A stretch of 64,000 nt of DNA from Catenaria anguillulae PL171 (taxonomy: Eukaryota > Blastocladiomycota > Blastocladiomycetes > Blastocladiales > Catenariaceae): the NCBI GenBank assembly GCA_002102555.1, contig MCFL01000034.1, positions 124,001 to 188,000 of the forward strand, given 5' to 3'. The notes below the pieces were generated by a model. It saw only the letters and a list, made by a program, of their open reading frames with translations. It searched no databases and was not told where the DNA came from. The translations under genes and the position numbers were made by a program. This document shows positions 34,167 to 45,852 of this stretch, in pieces (position 1 is the first letter of the stretch; each line of letters opens with the position of its first letter).

Positions 34167-36021
34167 TGTGAACTTGCTGGTGGTTGAGGCGAGGAGTCCC
34201 AAGGAACAAAGGTAGATCTAGAGTGTTGACAGCTGGGGAAGAATGTTTGGACCTGCAAACGTGACGGGAGTTCAAAGGATTCTTATACAAAAAAGCACCA
34301 GAAGCCATGGGGATTCAAGCAAATTGAGTGGGCAGTTAGTCTTTGAATGCATCCTTGGGAGCGGAGCCGGTAGTGATACAGGGAGACAAAGTGCAGAGGC
34401 AAGGCTGCGTCACACACACGCGAGGGTTGTGGGTCACGGCCACATACAGCGACGCATTACGTCTACTGCGGTACTTTTGCCTCAGTGACGGCCACTGAGT
34501 GCCCGCAATTACTCGACGTCGACAGGACATCGAGCAAAGCATTCGCACTTGTGTGATGGAGCCAGCATGGTCCCGTACGCGTCCTTGGGCTCGAGTCAAA
34601 GATGATCCGCTTTGCCTTTGATCACTGCAGCTATTTTTGTTGGGTCGTGCCAAATGCCGACTGCTGCGTTGCATCATCATGTTTACTGGGAATGAATTGG
34701 AGCGAGTCGAGTGAGAAATGACTCTGTACCAGCCGATGTGAATGGGGTAATATTGCATTGAGTATGATATCGACAACAACGAGGGTTACTCTCGTAGCTG
34801 CAGGTATGTTTCGACACACCAAGCAAATGAAACGGCTCCCAAACCGATATTTGTACGCTTTCCACATTGTATTGAGCTCCAGGCTGACCGAGGAAGGATG
34901 ACACCCTCCTTCGACTCTACGACCCATGCATTGCATACTCCCGTCTCAAAGTTTGTTGGCAAACGTTGGGGTGACACCGCTCGACGGACCTTCACGCTTT
35001 GGTTTGCACTGCAACCTTGGACCCCATTGACGTTGGCCAACAAGGCACCAACAAGGTTGGGTTCGAAACGCCTCTCTGTATCGAACGAAGCTGCAGGTAC
35101 ATTAATCCGAATCTCTGAAACAAACTCTTCTTCCCACAACTGGCAATACCGGTGGCGGCGGCAATGATTCCAATCCCTCTAGTAACGAATACCAGGCAGA
35201 CACCTGGTGAGACACGACGGCCAAGAAAATGCGCATCAATAGGGGGGGAAACGGCTTGGTATGTGTACCTCGTTGAACAGACTCTCTGGACGGTTTAGCT
35301 TGAAGGTTGAGCACATCCTTGCTTCAAAAACGGCTGCAGGTGCACAGTTGCTGCTGACAGAGGAGAGCCACTGCTGGCAGGTCATGGGCAGGGAAAGGGA
35401 AATCGTCCGGCCCAGGAAGTGGCGGTGTACATGGATCATGAGAGCCCCGATTGATCAAGGTGAAACGTTGTCTGGTGATGATGGAGGTGCAGCTCCTGAA
35501 ACGCTTGTGGATACCCTATGCCCACCATCACGGACCTTAGTTTGACCAACTGGGATCAGGATACTCAGGAGCATCGGGAATGGACCTATGCGGACCGGCA
35601 AGTGACATGGGAATCACTACCTCTATTGACAGTATGGGTAGATTTCCTGGACGACAGCCATCAACTATCTCTGAGCTGTGTCGGCGTGCATTTGGTCGCG
35701 ATTGGTGACGGGAATGCGGGATGGCGGTGGTGTGTCCAGGCCACATGATCATCATGGCCGCCACGACCACGTTCCATCAGCACAGCATCAGCGCCGGTTG
35801 CAGCACAATCTGTTGCCAAGTTCCTCATCTCTTTTACGTTGCTTCAACATGACCGTGTTGTGTAGAACGAAGTCATAAAGCGAGCATTGACCCCAATACC
35901 ACAGCACTCACCTCACACCCCATCCTGGCTGGCATTGCATTGATGCAGACATCCATGTAATTCAAAGTGCAGTTGAATCCCTTGCCGCACACTCCACATT
36001 CTCAACCACCACCACCCGCAA
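34167..36021. other. Gene-poor 1.9 kb stretch with fragmentary coding signal
   Basis: No gene I can call with confidence. Several - strand pieces look protein-like (see next entry), but none has a recognisable domain. The right end (35900-36021) is the upstream region of the PQ-loop gene. Confidence 0.4.
34786..35770 (-). CDS. Possible multi-exon Cys-containing protein (uncertain)
   Basis: Three - strand segments have protein-like composition in different frames: 35540-35700 (IVDGCRPGNLPILSIEVVI, then PMSLAGPHRSIPDAPEYPD), 35270-35380 (PMTCQQWLSSVSSNCAPAAV, then FEARMCSTFKLN) and 34790-35130 (RINVPAASFDTERRFEPNLV, then GVQGCSANQSVKVRRAV and TNFETGVCNAWVVESKEG). They could be exons of one beta-rich, possibly extracellular protein with indels between them, or a decayed gene. 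I could not join them through consistent splice sites, and + strand ORFs overlap. The weakest call in this list. Confidence 0.22.
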
Positions 36022-37352
36022 ATGGATTCCCCACTACCACTACTCTCCCAAGTCGACCTGTGCCGCCCCGGCCACTTTTCCCTTATTGCATGGGTCTTTC
36101 GCGAGTGCGCGTACAGCTGGGGCGAGGCTGCGGCCGTCCTACTGGGCTATGCATCCATCGGGTTCTGGCTTTTCTGCCAGACGCCGCAGCTGGTGGCCAA
36201 CTGGCGCGCAAAGACGGCCGAGTCGCTGTCGCTGTCCTTCCTCTTCATCTGGCTGGGCGGCGACGTCATGAACCTGGCCGGGTGCCTACTCACCAGCCAG
36301 CAGCCCTTCCAGACCTACTTGGCCGCCTACTTTGTTCTCATCGACTTTAGCCTGTGCGTTCAGTCCGCCTGGTACAACCTCATCTGCCCGCCGCGCTTCC
36401 CCGACGAGTGCGTCACCATCCCGTCATCCCCTGCCACGGCATACAACACGCTTGCAATTGCCCCGTCGCCTACGCCCCGAATGACCCAGTCCTCGGCCCC
36501 GTCTCGCGCACAAACCCCCTCGATCGCCTCGGCACCGCATTCGCGCAGACCGTCCGCAAACACGTCCTTGAGCGGCATTACCGCCGCCACACATTCTGCT
36601 ACGACGAGGACGACGACACAACAACAGCAGGCAACGGCGGTGGGTCACTCTTTCCTGCGAAGCACACGGTTGTGACACTCGCTATCATGGCCGTGCTATC
36701 CATCGACTCACGCTCGCACTTCCCTCCTCATCCACCGCGGGCCTACCCACTCCCGACCTCCTGACTCCACCACCCGCAACCAACCCATGGTTCCCACTCT
36801 CCTCGTACGCCATTGGCGTCGCAGCCTCATACTGCTGTTCGTTCCTGTACCTGACATCGCGCCTGCCGCAAATCGCACACAATGCGCGCCGCAAATCCGT
36901 CCAAGGCCTCTCCATTTCCATGTTCATGTTTGCCGTCGGTGGCAACACCACTATGCACTCAGCGTGGTCCTCCGGGCATTTGCACACCTGACCCGGCGCA
37001 GTTTCTTTTGGCGTCGTTTCCGTTCTTGCTCGGGAGTGCGGGGACACTGGTTCAGGACGCGGTCATTTTTGCTCAGTGGTGTATGTGGAAGGACAAGCCG
37101 TGCCCACGTGTGACAGTGGTAGAGGACGCCACGATGGTGGTGGTGCCGAGCGAGACGACGCCCTTGCTGTTGGCGGTGCCTCCATCAACGAGCACGCCAG
37201 TATGCCGAGAACGGTGCGATCGTCGAGCGAGTCGGTCGTCACATTTTGAGTCCATGCGCAACTTTGCATGCTTTCGCTCGCACGCGTTAGAAAGTGTCTG
37301 TAAGCATGCGTTGGTGCACACCCAGGCCCAGGCGGCGCTCGATTCCTACTAG
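36022..37352 (+). CDS. PQ-loop (PQLC2/Ypq-type) vacuolar amino-acid transporter
   Basis: First half from ATG 36022: MDSPLPLLSQVDLC, then hydrophobic helices with the first PQ motif FCQTPQLVANWRAKTAESLS and LFIWLGGDVMNLAGCLL, typical of the YPQ/PQLC2 branch. A Ser/Thr-rich loop follows. The second repeat at 36790-37090 reads SYAIGVAASYCCSFLYLTSR then LPQIAHNARRKSVQGLSISM, GNTTYALSV and FLLGSAGTLVQDAVIFAQ. The family exports cationic amino acids from vacuole or lysosome. The tail contains ETTPLL, an acidic dileucine signal that would send it to the vacuole through AP-3. The frame breaks at about 36450, 36680-36780, 36950 (one base short in GGCAACACCAC/TATGC) and 37000; I see no introns, so these are probably assembly indels. 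The exact C-terminus is uncertain. Confidence 0.87.
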
Positions 37353-38144
37353 TACCGGCGGCCGACCACCGGCCTGATTCGGATATGCGAGTCAAGTCCA
37401 CGGCCAAGTTTAGCTCGCTCTTTCTTTCTCTTTGACTCTCATCCACTATTCATCTGCTTGTGCGTCTCAATTCTGCTCCCTTTCGGTCCGCGTCCGCTTC
37501 TCGCTCTCTGGCGCGTTACTCCTGCCTGCCCGTGTTCATGACGACCTCCCTCCAACCCATTCCCGCCCTCTGTCTCTTGTGCGTCTGCCCATGCCCGCTC
37601 AGGGCCCCTTCTCTTCCCGCCTTGTCATATTGGTTGTTGTATTTATCTTGAATCCCCTGAGTACCCCACCCTTTCTTTTTTTTGGTTGCTTTTTTTCTTA
37701 TTCATTCTTCTCGACTGCAGGCGTCTGGTTCGGTTTTGAAGGTCTTGTCTCATCATCTGCTACTGGCATTGCTTCCGCCGTCTGCCGTTTATCGTATCCC
37801 CGAAATGTCCTCGCTACCTGATCATTTGTGTCTCATGGCCCTCGTATGGTAATTGTTGTTTGTATATACGCTCTCGACTCTTCTTTCTTCGATTTCAGCA
37901 ATCGCATGGTAAATGGAGAGTGCGTGTATAGAAGTTGAGGAAAGTCAATTATGGAAATCACACAGCCGGCGGCAAGTTCGGCGGGTCAAATCCGCTGCCG
38001 ACCAACACCACCAAACGGCTCGAAACATAAAACGCATGCATGTACAACAGGTAACGATACAAACCCCCGTCAATAGATTCTCTGCCAACGGCCCCCACTC
38101 ACAATGGCGCCCCGTTCGACCCATTGACGCGGCTTGCACTCGCA
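37353..38144. other. Convergent intergenic region, T-rich
   Basis: About 790 bases between the PQ-loop and HID1 stops. The left 500 bases are T/C-rich, like the 3' region of the Mei2-like gene. HID1 might extend to 37945 if the frame after its last conserved motif is taken literally. No other gene. Confidence 0.45.
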
Positions 38145-40894
38145 CTACCCTCCACCATCGAATTGCTGGCATGGGCGTTTGCGTTTGCCGTCGCCCAACG
38201 ACCTGCACCTTGAACAGCCGAGGCAGGTCCCCGCCCACACACCCACCCTGCCCTCGCCCGGCCGGTGCCGGACGTACACTGCGCCCCACACAAACCCGGG
38301 CAGCCACGCGACCACGGCGGGAACACCTGCCAATGCGCCACCGCTGCCGCTTGAACTGGTGTCGTCAAAAACGGCCGCGGCAATCGCGGGCGGCGGATCC
38401 TTGTGAAATGTCGACAGTTCGGCAACCAGTGTGTCGAGCGATTTGAGCTTGAACGAGGGGTCGGAGAGGAGCGGTTCGGGAGCGGGAGCAGCAGGAGCAG
38501 GAGTGGAGGGATCCGGTGAGACAGAAGTGAGGACGTGTTCAATGTGAGGAAGCACGACTTGGGCACGCCAGTTGGCATACTATACAAGATAAGTCAGTTG
38601 GAAGCACAGCAAATAAATGACACAGACAGTTCAAACACGTACCCACGCAGCGTCCGGAACCCACGCCTCACCCTTCCGTTTGCCCTTGCCCTTTCCCACC
38701 ACCCTGGGCTCAACGCTCTCAAGCGTACACCAAACAAACGCGCCCAGTTCGACCCGATACGCAACACACCAATCCAGCACGGCCCTGCTCTCGTGCACAC
38801 ACAGCGCATACTCGAGCAGCTCAAAGACGCCCACGGCCAGCTTCCAGTTGTGCTCGCCCTTGGCAATGTACCGCGGCTGGCCCAGCACCGCCGCAAGCTG
38901 TACGAGCCGGTGCGCCGCGTCGTGCGTGGGCGGGTGGTGGTACGTGAGCCGGCGCAGAATGTGCAAGAGAGAGGGGAAGAGTGGGGCCAAGTGGGCGGCG
39001 GGTTGCGTCATGAGCGCGTGGATGGTGGCGGTGAGGTGGGCAGCGTGCGAGGTGGATTTGAGGGTGAGTGAGGTGAGGATATGGATGAGATGCGCAGGAG
39101 GTTCATTTCTGCAAGCAAATCCGCTGTCAGCGTCAACGTCGCGATGAGTTTGTGAAAACCAAGAAGGTAAAAAATGTACCATGCTGTCCCTGATACTCGC
39201 CCAGCACACCAATCACCTCGGCCACCACCTCATCGCCAATCTCGTCACCGTCCACCTCGGCACACACGGCCTCACTTGCCTGGACCAAGACATACATCAA
39301 CACAAGCACCTCGTGAAACCACACGACCGCAGGGGTCGACCCAGGCAGCAACTGCCCAGAGCCCGATTCCCCGCCCGCACCCGCGGCACCTGCGCCTTTT
39401 CGGCGTGCAGCCAGCACTTGACCAGCGCCGCACACAAGACGCGCGCCGAGTCCTCAGACATGCCGGCAAGCATGCCAATGACGCGATTGTCGGTTGCCCC
39501 AGGTGTCAGCGCCGACCCGGCCGTGGTCAAAATACACAGCACGTGTGCGGCGAGCATGGCCATAGTGCTTGCGTCCGATGCGGGAAGCACCAAGTAGTCG
39601 TAGGGCACCCAGGTGACGACGGCGTGTATGAGGAGATGGCATAAAGCAAGGATCGGACAAGCAGTTGTGCCCAGGCCGTCGGCAGGCGTGTCGAGGCAGA
39701 CGTCGGGGTCGTGGATGCGATGGGCGAGCCCGAGGAGCGGCGCGTGAGGTAGGCGAGGATCGGGTTGCGGTGCATTTCAGAGTAGCTGAACGTGGCGTGG
39801 CGGGGGGGGCAGTCCGGGTGCCGGTGGCGGCGATGCTGGTGACGTGGGCGTTGGCGCCGCGGCGAAGTGGTCAGCGTGGGGGATGGACTTGTTGGCGAGG
39901 TTGCAGATGATACCGGTGGGGTTTGGCCCAGGTCAGGCGGCGGCAAGTACATTGATCGCGACAAGCACACGAGCAGCAAGCGCAGCACTTCAATCCGGTT
40001 GGACGCCATGTTGGCCGGCGTGCCTCCGCCGCCAGCCGATTGCTGGCCAGATGATGACACGGCCGACGACGGCCGGCGCGACCCTGGGGCCGGTTTGCCC
40101 GTTGGGCTCATCATGAGCGACTGGGACGTGACGGATGCCTTGCGGGACGATGTGGATGATGACGGCGAAGCAATGGGCTGGCCGACAAGTTGGCAAACGT
40201 CCCACGACAGCTGGTCATTGACATCAACGCTCGGATCGTCGGACGGTGCGAGCGGAATGTGTGACGGGACCGTGAACCCGGGACGAAACATGAGCTGGAC
40301 GACCGTGAAGACGAGTACGTGGCCAAGGGGTGTGCCTTGGTGTGCGTCCGAGGCATTTGATGCGGCTCCAGCAGGGGATGTGGCACGTGCGGCGGGTGCA
40401 ATGAGCTCATCGAGGAGATTGGCGAGCGGAGAGTCCGGCCGGGCGGCGGCAAGCTCAAAGATGAATGGGATCAGCCGTGTCAAGAGTCGGATGCAATTGA
40501 GCATGTGTAATGCCCTATTGGCCTCGGTCGGCCCCGATCCGGAGACCCCCGGCAGCGGCGACGCCCCGCCCGGTGAGCTCAACCCGGCCCTGGACGCCAA
40601 ACTGGCCACCAACGATGCCGCTGGCACGCTCCACGTTTGATCGGTCGCCAATGCAACAAATTGCTTGAAAACGGCGAGGAACAAGGCGGTGAATGCATCG
40701 GGACGGGAGTCGCGCACGCGCTTGATGTCTGCGGGCGTGAGCAGCGTAAAGACATCGTCGGCCGAGGTTGGGATGGACCAGAATTGAGAAAAGAAGGCGT
40801 CGCGGTCTGGCGAGCCTGCGGGCGGCAGCGGGTCGGGCGCTTGGAGGCGGAAGATGGCTTGGCGAAAGGCAACTTTGCTGTCTGTGTTGCCCAT
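38145..40894 (-). CDS. HID1: HID1 family protein (Golgi / dense-core vesicle trafficking)
   Basis: Starts at ATG 40894 with MGNTDSKVAFRQAIFRLQ, the HID1 N-terminus, including a myristoylation signature (Gly2, Ser6, Lys7). Other HID1 blocks: FWSIPTSADDVFTLLTPADI, LNCIRLLTRLIPFIFE, then after frame changes RNPILAYLTRR, LLPGSTPAVVWFHEVLVLMY, EHNWKLAVGVFELLEYAL, and the signature C-terminus WLPGFVWGAVYVRH followed one frame away by GDLPRLFKVQVV, matching MWGVIYLRN...DVKLFEIQRV of animal HID1. HID1 is a peripheral trans-Golgi protein needed for dense-core vesicle formation in animals; fungal homologues are little studied. An intron is supported at about 38581-38646. Indels are likely near 39900, 39600, 39180 and 38250. 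Ala/Ser/Pro-rich inserts expand the middle. I set the end at 38145, but the true stop may differ by up to 200 bases. Confidence 0.85.
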
Positions 40895-41199
40895 GACGGT
40901 AGTACTGTGGTGGATTGCTCAAAGTATTTCAAGTGTTGCATATGTTGTTATGGTACATGATGCGTTGAGCCGTCCATTGCAACTGTCCATCGTCACTGCA
41001 GACTTCGAACTGTGCCACACAGGTGAAATGCGCCATCGATCCAGAGTGGAATGGAACGCGTCCGCACCTTCCCAGCCAAGCCAAATCGCATATCGCGTCA
41101 CCACATCAGTCCATCATCCCTTGATGAAAACATGTTGCCATGTGTAATAAACCACCCCCACGCACTGCTGCTCGCCATACCACCCCAAGCAACTCAACC
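40895..41199. promoter_or_regulatory. Divergent intergenic region, HID1 / MGRN1-like
   Basis: 305 bases between divergent ATGs, so a shared bidirectional promoter region. No specific sites identified. Confidence 0.5.
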
Positions 41200-42774
41200 A
41201 TGGGCGCCGTCGCCTCGATCCCGGCCTCCCGCGCCGCCCAAATCCTCCCTGGATCCAGCAGCCGTTCGCCCAGCCCGACTGCACGCCCCGCTTCCCCATC
41301 GCCAACAACAACAGCAGCCACCCCACCACCGCCACCCCGCATCGACTCTGGCCTTTGGACTGGCAACAGAATGCTGTTTGGCCCGCATTTTATCTTGCGC
41401 TACCCGCTCACGCGTCCGCCGACAGCTGCCCTTCCACCCAACTCGTTTGTTGCGCCTGGGGCGTCGGATCTCGGGACCGCACTCATGGTGACCGATCAAA
41501 TTGCCGCCACGGCCGCATCCGTGGCTACATTGGGCGGGGCAGGCATCACGCCCGAAATGATTGCCGGATGGCGCGCGGGAAGAAACGAGGTGAATGCGCA
41601 TCCGGGCGAAATGCATGTCGTGACACAGGCGCTTCGGTGTGTGGTGAACGTTCGACGACTGTCGCTGAGCATGCCGCTCTTGGATGTGTCCTTGCACGAG
41701 GAAGATCGAAACAAAAAGTGTGGGTTGAAGTTTGTGGTGGATTCCGAGGTGCCATGCGTGGTGAATGTGTACCTGTTGGCACAAGAGCAAGAGGGCAAAG
41801 TGTACGCAACCTTGCCTCCGAGATCCTTTTGCCTATAATACATAGGGCAACTCACGTCACGTTCCCAACAATGCTGTAGGCTGCATCACATGGTCCCAAC
41901 CTTTTGTTCGTCACCAATCGCAACCATTCCGCTCCCCGCGGGTATGGGCCAAGCCGTTGACGTTTCCGCTCATTTCCCTGCCGGCATTCTCGTCCACGAC
42001 GTGCTCGCGCACTACTCTGCACTCATGAGCCTCTACTTTCCCGCATCTTCCTCATCACCCTCCCCGTCCCCTCCCGCAAGCCCACGGTCTGCATCGCCCA
42101 TTTCGGAGTCCGCGGCTGGCGCCGCACCCGTTGCAGGCTCCGCCTCGAGCCGCTCATCCACCCCGTTGCTCGCGCCCACGGGCCGCCCCGGATCGCCGTT
42201 CCCAACGCCCGCAACCAACACGGCCCCCATTTACCCGCTCGTCATCACCGTATGTGGCGACTCGACCTTGCTGGCGGCCACCGACTTGGGATCCACGTGC
42301 ACCGAGCAATGGACTATGGTGGCCATTGACCCGCGCGACTGGGAACCGCGCGTCATCAAGCAAAAGTTGTGGATGCCTGGCAACCCCTGCACGTCTCTGC
42401 TGTTGCAAGAAATCTACGGATTCACAACGGGTGCGGGGGATGCCACTGCAAGTGCCGCAAGCGGTGCGCCTGATCCGAGCCAGCAGCCAGAGTGCATTGT
42501 GTGCATGGCCGACGCGAAAGATACAATGGTGTTACCGTGCAGGCACTTGTGCTTGTGCAAGGAGTGCGGCAGTCAGTTGAGAAGGCAGAGCAGCAAGTGT
42601 CCGATTTGCAGGCAGGATTTCCATTCCTTGTTGCATGTGGCGACAGGCAAGGATGGGGTGGCCGGAACCGACGACGAGGATCACGGCGGTAGTGGTAAAG
42701 GAGGAGACGTGGGCAAGGGAGGAGGAGCATTGAGCGCAGCAGGGCCGAGTGTCATGCGGACGGCGCACATGTAA
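41200..42774 (+). CDS. MGRN1/RNF157-like RING E3 ubiquitin ligase
   Basis: Two exons (41200-41801, 41880-42774) joined by a 78-base intron with GTACGC donor give 498 aa. MGAVASIPAS at the start fits N-myristoylation, as in mahogunin. The MGRN region follows: NVRRLSLSMPLLD, KCGLKFVVDSEVPCVVNVYL, then PLPAGMGQAVDVSAHFPAGI, comparable to the GLGQxF...S stretch of plant LUL and animal MGRN1 proteins, and YPLVITVCGD. A Ser/Pro-rich insert of about 60 residues splits this region. The RING is near residue 405: CIVCMADAKDTMVLPCRHLC, LCKECGSQLRRQSSKCPICR, a C3HC4 finger. The tail is Gly/Asp/Lys-rich. Family members ubiquitinate membrane and endosomal cargo such as TSG101 in animals. Expected on endosomal or plasma membranes. 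Confidence 0.9.
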
Positions 42775-42949
42775 GCATCATAGGAAACACATTTGGCTCG
42801 TGAATGAATGAATGTAGGTGAGCGAGGAGGATGAAATACATTGATTATGCAGTTAACACTATACCGGGTTGGAAACATCAAGTCTACGCAGACACAAATA
42901 CAGCAACAAACAAGAGTGACGAAAGCAACAATAACAACAAGTCGAACAT

Positions 42950-43991
42950 TTACTTCTTCTTCTTGTTCTTTGCCTCCATGGCCTCCCTGGCCCGCTTGAA
43001 CTTCATCCACTCTGGCTCGTTGGGGTCGATCCCGTCGGCGTCCTTTTGCATGTACTTTTCCCTCTTTGCCTTACTTGCGGCATTCTCGACAGGCACCTGC
43101 AACCCACTCAAGAGCACCCTAGCCTCCCAATCGTCATATGCACTCGTCTTGAACGTGACATCAAACGCACACATGAACGGGTACCGATCAAACGTCTGCT
43201 CGATTTCCGGGAAATAGCTCATGACTTTGGGCTCGAACCGCAACTTGATATTGCCCGTGCCATCGCCCGCCGTCGCGGAAATGCCATACCAGTTTTTCAG
43301 GCGCGGCAACACAAGCTCGACGAGCTTGTCGACGAAGTGCAACATGTCGTCGCCGTCGAGCTCGACCTTGCATCCAACCGGCATACCCGGCACGCAACTT
43401 CCACATGGCCACGTTGCTCTTTGCATGAACCACATCGGGGAACTTGCCCGTGATGGCCTCGAGCTGCGTCATGGCATTGAGCAGCACGTACTTGTTTTCA
43501 ATGGCCTCCTTGAGGAACGTGTGCACGACAATGGATTGCAGCTTGGGCTGGTTGCCCGCGGTGCGTGCAGGATGCGGCTTGCGCATGCTCGTGTCGTAGT
43601 ACCGCGGGGTCTCGTGCTTCTTGAAATCGGCATTGTGCTCGTTGAGCCCCGGCACGTACTTGTTTTGCGGCAAGCGTTGTGCCGCACCAGGGTCCTTGTG
43701 GTTGTAGGTCAAGTACATGAGGTCCGGGTACAGCGTCGACTCAAAGTGAGAGTGCAGGCGGGAGGGTGCGGGCGTGGGAGCTTTTGGGTTGAAGAGCGAT
43801 TGCGGCAGCGGAATGTCGTCACGCGGGAGCGGCGTGGGGAAGGTACGGGTGGGTGTGTCGGCCGGGGCATCGGTGGACGCTGCAGCGGCGGTGGAGTAGG
43901 CGGCGACCCGGGCAGCGGAGGAGGCTGCGGCGGCAGCAGCGACGGCCGTGGAGGTGGCGGGCCGCAGGGCAGCAGAGAGGGGCAAAAACAT
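42950..43991 (-). CDS. MRPL7: Mitochondrial large-subunit ribosomal protein uL5m (MRPL7)
   Basis: From ATG 43991: MFLPLSAALRPATSTAVAAA and Ser/Ala/Arg-rich residues form a mitochondrial presequence. The L5 fold then reads KLQSIVVHTFLKEAIENKYV, AMTQLEAITGKFPDVVHAKS, AMWKLRAG, then MPVGCKVELDGDDMLHFVDK, LVELVLPRLKNWYG, FEPKVMSYFPEIEQTFDRYP and CAFDVTFKTSAY, ending in a Lys-rich tail NKKKK. The conserved LRAGMPVGCKV is broken by one extra G in a GGG run (C run 43386-43388 on the + strand): total length is 1042 bases, and removing one gives exactly 346 codons plus stop. I treat this as an assembly error. It is divergent from Rpt5. Confidence 0.92.
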
Positions 43992-44476
43992 GATGATGGT
44001 GACCCGGTCCAGTTGACTGGAGTTGGGGTGAAATGAGATGAGATTGAGATTCAGGTGAGGTTAGGCAGTGTGCATGGACTTGGTGCGGTGCGGATGATTC
44101 ACATGGCTCCACATTGGGCGGACTATGTGATGAATGTAATAATGTTTAGGAATCCAGTTGGAGTCGATTTGTAAATATGTTTTGCGTCAAGCAGAAGGAC
44201 ACCACAACCGATCGGACCGGATCGGATCGGCGGCCCTGCTGATCATTACGTAGCCGCATTTTCTCACACTTTTTGTATATGACACACGGATGATGAAATG
44301 CACGTATGACGCGAATGACAAGTACGCTGGCACACACGGCCTCTCTCCATTCCACGCCCGAGTCCACGCATTCTACCACCCGCACCCAGGCACACGTCCT
44401 TCTCGTCCCACGACCCCCGCTCATTCGCCCCCGCACCTCCTCGTCAACCCCGCCCACTCTCGCTCCTTGATCCATC
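43992..44476. promoter_or_regulatory. Divergent intergenic region, uL5m / Rpt5
   Basis: 485 bases between divergent housekeeping genes; holds both promoters. I looked for the proteasome-associated control element GGTGGCAAA in the text and did not see it. A palindromic GATCGGACCGGATCGGATCGG stretch lies at about 44211. Confidence 0.5.
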
Positions 44477-45852
44477 ATGTCCACGCTCGAAGACAAGACC
44501 ATTTGGACCGACGACGAGATCCTGGCCGACCTGGGCCAAGACATTCTGCGCTCATCCACCGATGACATTGTCAACCGCACGCGCATGCTCGACAACGAAA
44601 TCAAGGTGATGCAGTCCGAGCTCAAGCGCCTGCAGCACGAGCAGCAGCACATGCGCGACCAAATCAAGGACAACAACGAAAAGATCAAGCTCAACAAGCA
44701 ACTGCCGTACCTTGTTGCCAACGTCGTCGAGCTCCTCGACATCAACCCGGAAGCAGACGAGCAAGAGGATGGCGCCGTCGGCAACACGGACGCGGAGCGC
44801 AAGGGCAAGTGCGCCGTGGTGAAAACATCAACGCGCCAGACGGTGTTTTTGCCCATGGCCGGATTGGTCGCTCCCGGTGAACTCAAGCCGGGCGATCTCG
44901 TGGGCGTCAACAAGGACTCGTACCTCATTCTCGAAAAGCTGCCCGCCGAATACGACGCGCGCGTCAAGGCCATGGAGGTGGACGAAAAGCCCACCGAAGA
45001 CTATGGCGATATCGGCGGTCTCGACAAGCAAATCGAGGAGCTCGTCGAAGCCATTGTGCTGCCAATGACACACGCCGACCGGTTCAAGAACCTTGGCATC
45101 AAGCCGCCCAAGGGCGTCCTCATGTACGGCCCGCCCGGGACGGGCAAGACGCTGCTGGCGCGTGCATGTGCCGCACAAACAAACTCGACCTACTTGAAGC
45201 TCGCGGCCCGCAACTCGTCCAAATGTTCATCGGCGACGGCGCAAAACTCGTCCGCGATGCATTTGCCCTTGCCAAGGAAAAGCAACCCGCCATCATCTTT
45301 ATCGACGAAATTGACGCCGTCGGTACAAAGCGGTTTGATTCGGAAAAGTCGGGCGATCGCGAGGTCCAGCGTACCATGCTCGAGTTGCTCAACCAGCTCG
45401 ACGGCTTTTCGTCCGACGACCAGATCAAGGTGATTGCCGCCACCAACCGAATTGACATTTTGGATCCGGCACTGTTGCGGTCGGGCCGCTTGGATCGCAA
45501 GATTGAGTTTCCGCACCCGAACGAGGAGGCCAGGGCTCGCATTTTGCAGATTCATTCGCGCAAGATGACCGTTTCGCCCGATGTCAATTACGACGAAATT
45601 GCACGGTCTTGCGACGAGTTTAACGGTGCTCAGTGCAAGGCTGTGTGTGTGGAGGCCGGCATGATTGCGTTGAGGCGGGGCGCAACCACAATTAATCATG
45701 AGGATTTCATGGAGGGTATGTTTGATGTTTGTCTCTTCTTTTTCTGTTTGTCAGTTGCTTACATCTTGAGCTGTTTTTGCACTGGCCAATCATTGACAGG
45801 GATTCAAGAGGTGCAGGCAAAGAAGAAGACCGTATTGCAATACTATGCATGA
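44477..45852 (+). CDS. RPT5: 26S proteasome regulatory ATPase Rpt5 (PSMC3)
   Basis: AAA+ subunit of the 19S base that unfolds substrates. From ATG 44477: a coiled coil ([19 protein letters not shown]), the OB domain ([16 protein letters not shown]), [18 protein letters not shown], Walker [20 protein letters not shown], pore loop [15 protein letters not shown], Walker [13 protein letters not shown], sensor [20 protein letters not shown], and C-terminal LQYYA, the HbYX motif that docks into the 20S ring. The intron 45716-45799 is supported by [15 protein letters not shown] across the junction. The conserved KLAGPQLVQ is interrupted: one base is missing at about 45203-45209 (GCGGCCCGC). Coding length is 1292, one short of 1293, so a single restored base gives 430 aa. 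This is the clearest assembly indel in the window. Confidence 0.97.

Noticed and set aside
44200-44240. GATCGG-rich palindromic stretch between uL5m and Rpt5 as a specific operator
   Set aside because: Self-complementary but short, and no known factor site I can name; left as part of the promoter region.
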